Source of the DNA: Paenibacillus algorifonticola
GTDB taxonomy: Bacteria; Bacillota; Bacilli; Paenibacillales; Paenibacillaceae
Reading direction: 5' to 3'
DNA length: 64,000 nt
Assembly (NCBI RefSeq): GCF_000971975.1
Contig: NZ_LAQO01000017.1
Location: forward strand, 62,001-126,000
Shown: one piece after another, positions 62,988 through 64,000 of the stretch
Numbering within the stretch: position 1 is the stretch's first letter
How the letters are laid out: the number at the start of each line of letters is the position of its first letter
Made by a program: the position numbers and the translations under genes
The notes under the pieces: generated by a model
Seen by the model: only the letters and a program-made list of their open reading frames with translations
The model's database searches: none
Told to the model about the DNA's origin: nothing

Positions 62988-64000
62988 ATGAAATTGACTA
63001 GAGAGCAAGCGGCATTATTAGAAGTGTCAAAAAGTGTGATAAATAATCATCGAATAGCGGCTGATTGTTTTCAGGATATGGATTGGTCTATTTTAATAAA
63101 TTTGTTACAGCAGCATAAAATTTTTGCCTTAACCTATGAAAATCTATCTCATGTCATACCTGATAGCTTAAAAGAATCGTGTGAAACCATATACCAAAAC
63201 CATGTGGGAATTATTGATGAGAGAATGAATGAAATTAAATTATTATTTAATAAAGCAAAAGAAATGGATGTAAATATTGTATTAAACAAAGGCATTGCTT
63301 TATCAATCATCATATATGAGGATGCTTATAAGAGGGACTCTCGGGACATCGATTTACTCATTAATGAAAATGAGATGGATAAAATTAATGAGCTGCTAAG
63401 TGTATGCGGCTTTCATAGTGCCATAGGAAATAAAAACACGTATCACATAGACAGGAAGGATCCAGACGATTTCTTTTATTTGGATAAGCCTATATTGAAA
63501 TCTCCAGATAGTCATGAATTTTTCGAGTACTGGAAGCAGACCCATTCTGGAAGATACGTTGTACTTGAGACGGGAAGACATCTGCATCAATCCATAAAAG
63601 AGATAACTTCCTTTCTGGAATCCACTCAATTTATTCATATCCAGGGTAATGAAAATGTGAAAACCTTAGATCTCGAGCATAGCTGTATTGCATTGCTTGA
63701 AAATGCATTCAATGATGCCGAAGGCTTCGATGAGCGTATTCCAGCCCTTAAAAACTATATTGATATTGCAATGTTTGTGAAAAAATATGAGCAAAACATG
63801 AATTGGGATAACTTAAATAAATGGATTGCTAAGTATGAATTGAACAGAGAGTCTGCTCTGGTTATAAAGCAAATAAAAGAGATATTTGCCGGCGCCGATC
63901 TTTCATTTTTTGATTATATAAGAATAGACGAGGCAATAGATCATAATAAATCATTTTATGAATGGGATATCAGCATTACAGAGAGATTGTTTCTTGATGG
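62988..64000 (+). CDS. NTP_transf_5-type nucleotidyltransferase, cut by the window end
   Basis: The frame is open from ATG 62988 (TGGAGGA just upstream) to the last base, giving 337 codons without a stop. It has the nucleotidyltransferase-type core LNKGIALSIIIYEDAY followed by SRDIDLLI, where two aspartates would bind metal, as in the uncharacterised NTP_transf_5 (PF14907) group often found in natural-product and surface-polymer clusters. It follows the cupin-like gene by ten bases and extends the operon past the window. Confidence 0.8.
   Translation, partial: MKLTREQAALLEVSKSVINNHRIAADCFQDMDWSILINLLQQHKIFALTYENLSHVIPDSLKESCETIYQNHVGIIDERMNEIKLLFNKAKEMDVNIVLNKGIALSIIIYEDAYKRDSRDIDLLINENEMDKINELLSVCGFHSAIGNKNTYHIDRKDPDDFFYLDKPILKSPDSHEFFEYWKQTHSGRYVVLETGRHLHQSIKEITSFLESTQFIHIQGNENVKTLDLEHSCIALLENAFNDAEGFDERIPALKNYIDIAMFVKKYEQNMNWDNLNKWIAKYELNRESALVIKQIKEIFAGADLSFFDYIRIDEAIDHNKSFYEWDISITERLFLD

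Noticed and set aside
1..64000. rRNA, tRNA, CRISPR arrays, prophage genes
   Set aside because: None of the expected signatures (CCA-ending cloverleafs, rRNA cores, regularly spaced direct repeats, capsid or terminase genes) were seen by eye; no scan was run.

Overview
The window looks like a Paenibacillaceae chromosome (Paenibacillus, Cohnella or a close relative). The signs are several very large secreted proteins with three C-terminal SLH domains, a YesM/YesN-type two-component pair beside a sugar ABC transporter without its own ATPase, GGAGG ribosome sites, frequent TTG/GTG starts and Firmicute regulator families. No rRNA, tRNA or CRISPR array was seen. Most of the window is accessory sequence: surface proteins, sensors, transporters and transposase relics.

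Layout. (1) 0.5-3 kb: an ABC-2 type exporter pair flanked by two copies of a terminator-bearing repeat. (2) 3.3-6.1 kb (-): an SLH protein with a seven-unit YVTN propeller, followed by a YdeI-like protein and a membrane XRE regulator. (3) 8-14.6 kb: a GlnK/GlnL-like two-component system divergent from a dicarboxylate/aspartate symporter, aspartase and malic enzyme, a C4-dicarboxylate/aspartate utilisation module. (4) 14.8-21.9 kb: an SLH protein with 14 RCC1-like repeats, then a membrane histidine kinase and a response regulator with a SARP/BTAD output. (5) 22-25.9 kb: aquaporin, alpha/beta hydrolase and an OmpR-type two-component system. (6) 26-30.5 kb: two sugar-type permeases, an HlyD-like adaptor interrupted by one TAG, and a binding lipoprotein. 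(7) 30.5-37.3 kb: an IS6-family relic, then a sugar ABC transporter with YesM/YesN regulators. (8) 37.5-42.5 kb: an IS4-like relic, a broken acetyltransferase and a GC-richer block with a Crp/Fnr regulator, an SsuABC-type transporter and a metallo-beta-lactamase-fold hydrolase. (9) 42.8-49.4 kb: a methyltransferase-TPR protein, a VanR/VanS-like pair with a tiny membrane peptide and a VanZ-like protein, and a TetR/MFS efflux pair. (10) 49.5-59.1 kb: a seven-repeat secreted protein, an unknown secreted protein, an SLH protein and a second kinase/BTAD-regulator pair. (11) 59.2 kb to the right edge: a long-form OMP decarboxylase followed by a tightly packed operon of a divergent GTP cyclohydrolase II, a short-chain dehydrogenase, a thymidylate-kinase-like protein, a cupin-like protein and an NTP_transf_5-type nucleotidyltransferase cut off by the window end.

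The best candidate for an undescribed system is the last operon, which reads like a pathway to a nucleotide-derived metabolite or modification. A second theme is the repeated pairing of SLH surface proteins with a kinase plus BTAD-regulator pair at two loci (14.8-21.9 and 54.3-59.1 kb), which suggests related modules for sensing or controlling the cell surface. All calls come from reading the sequence and translations by eye; no search was run.
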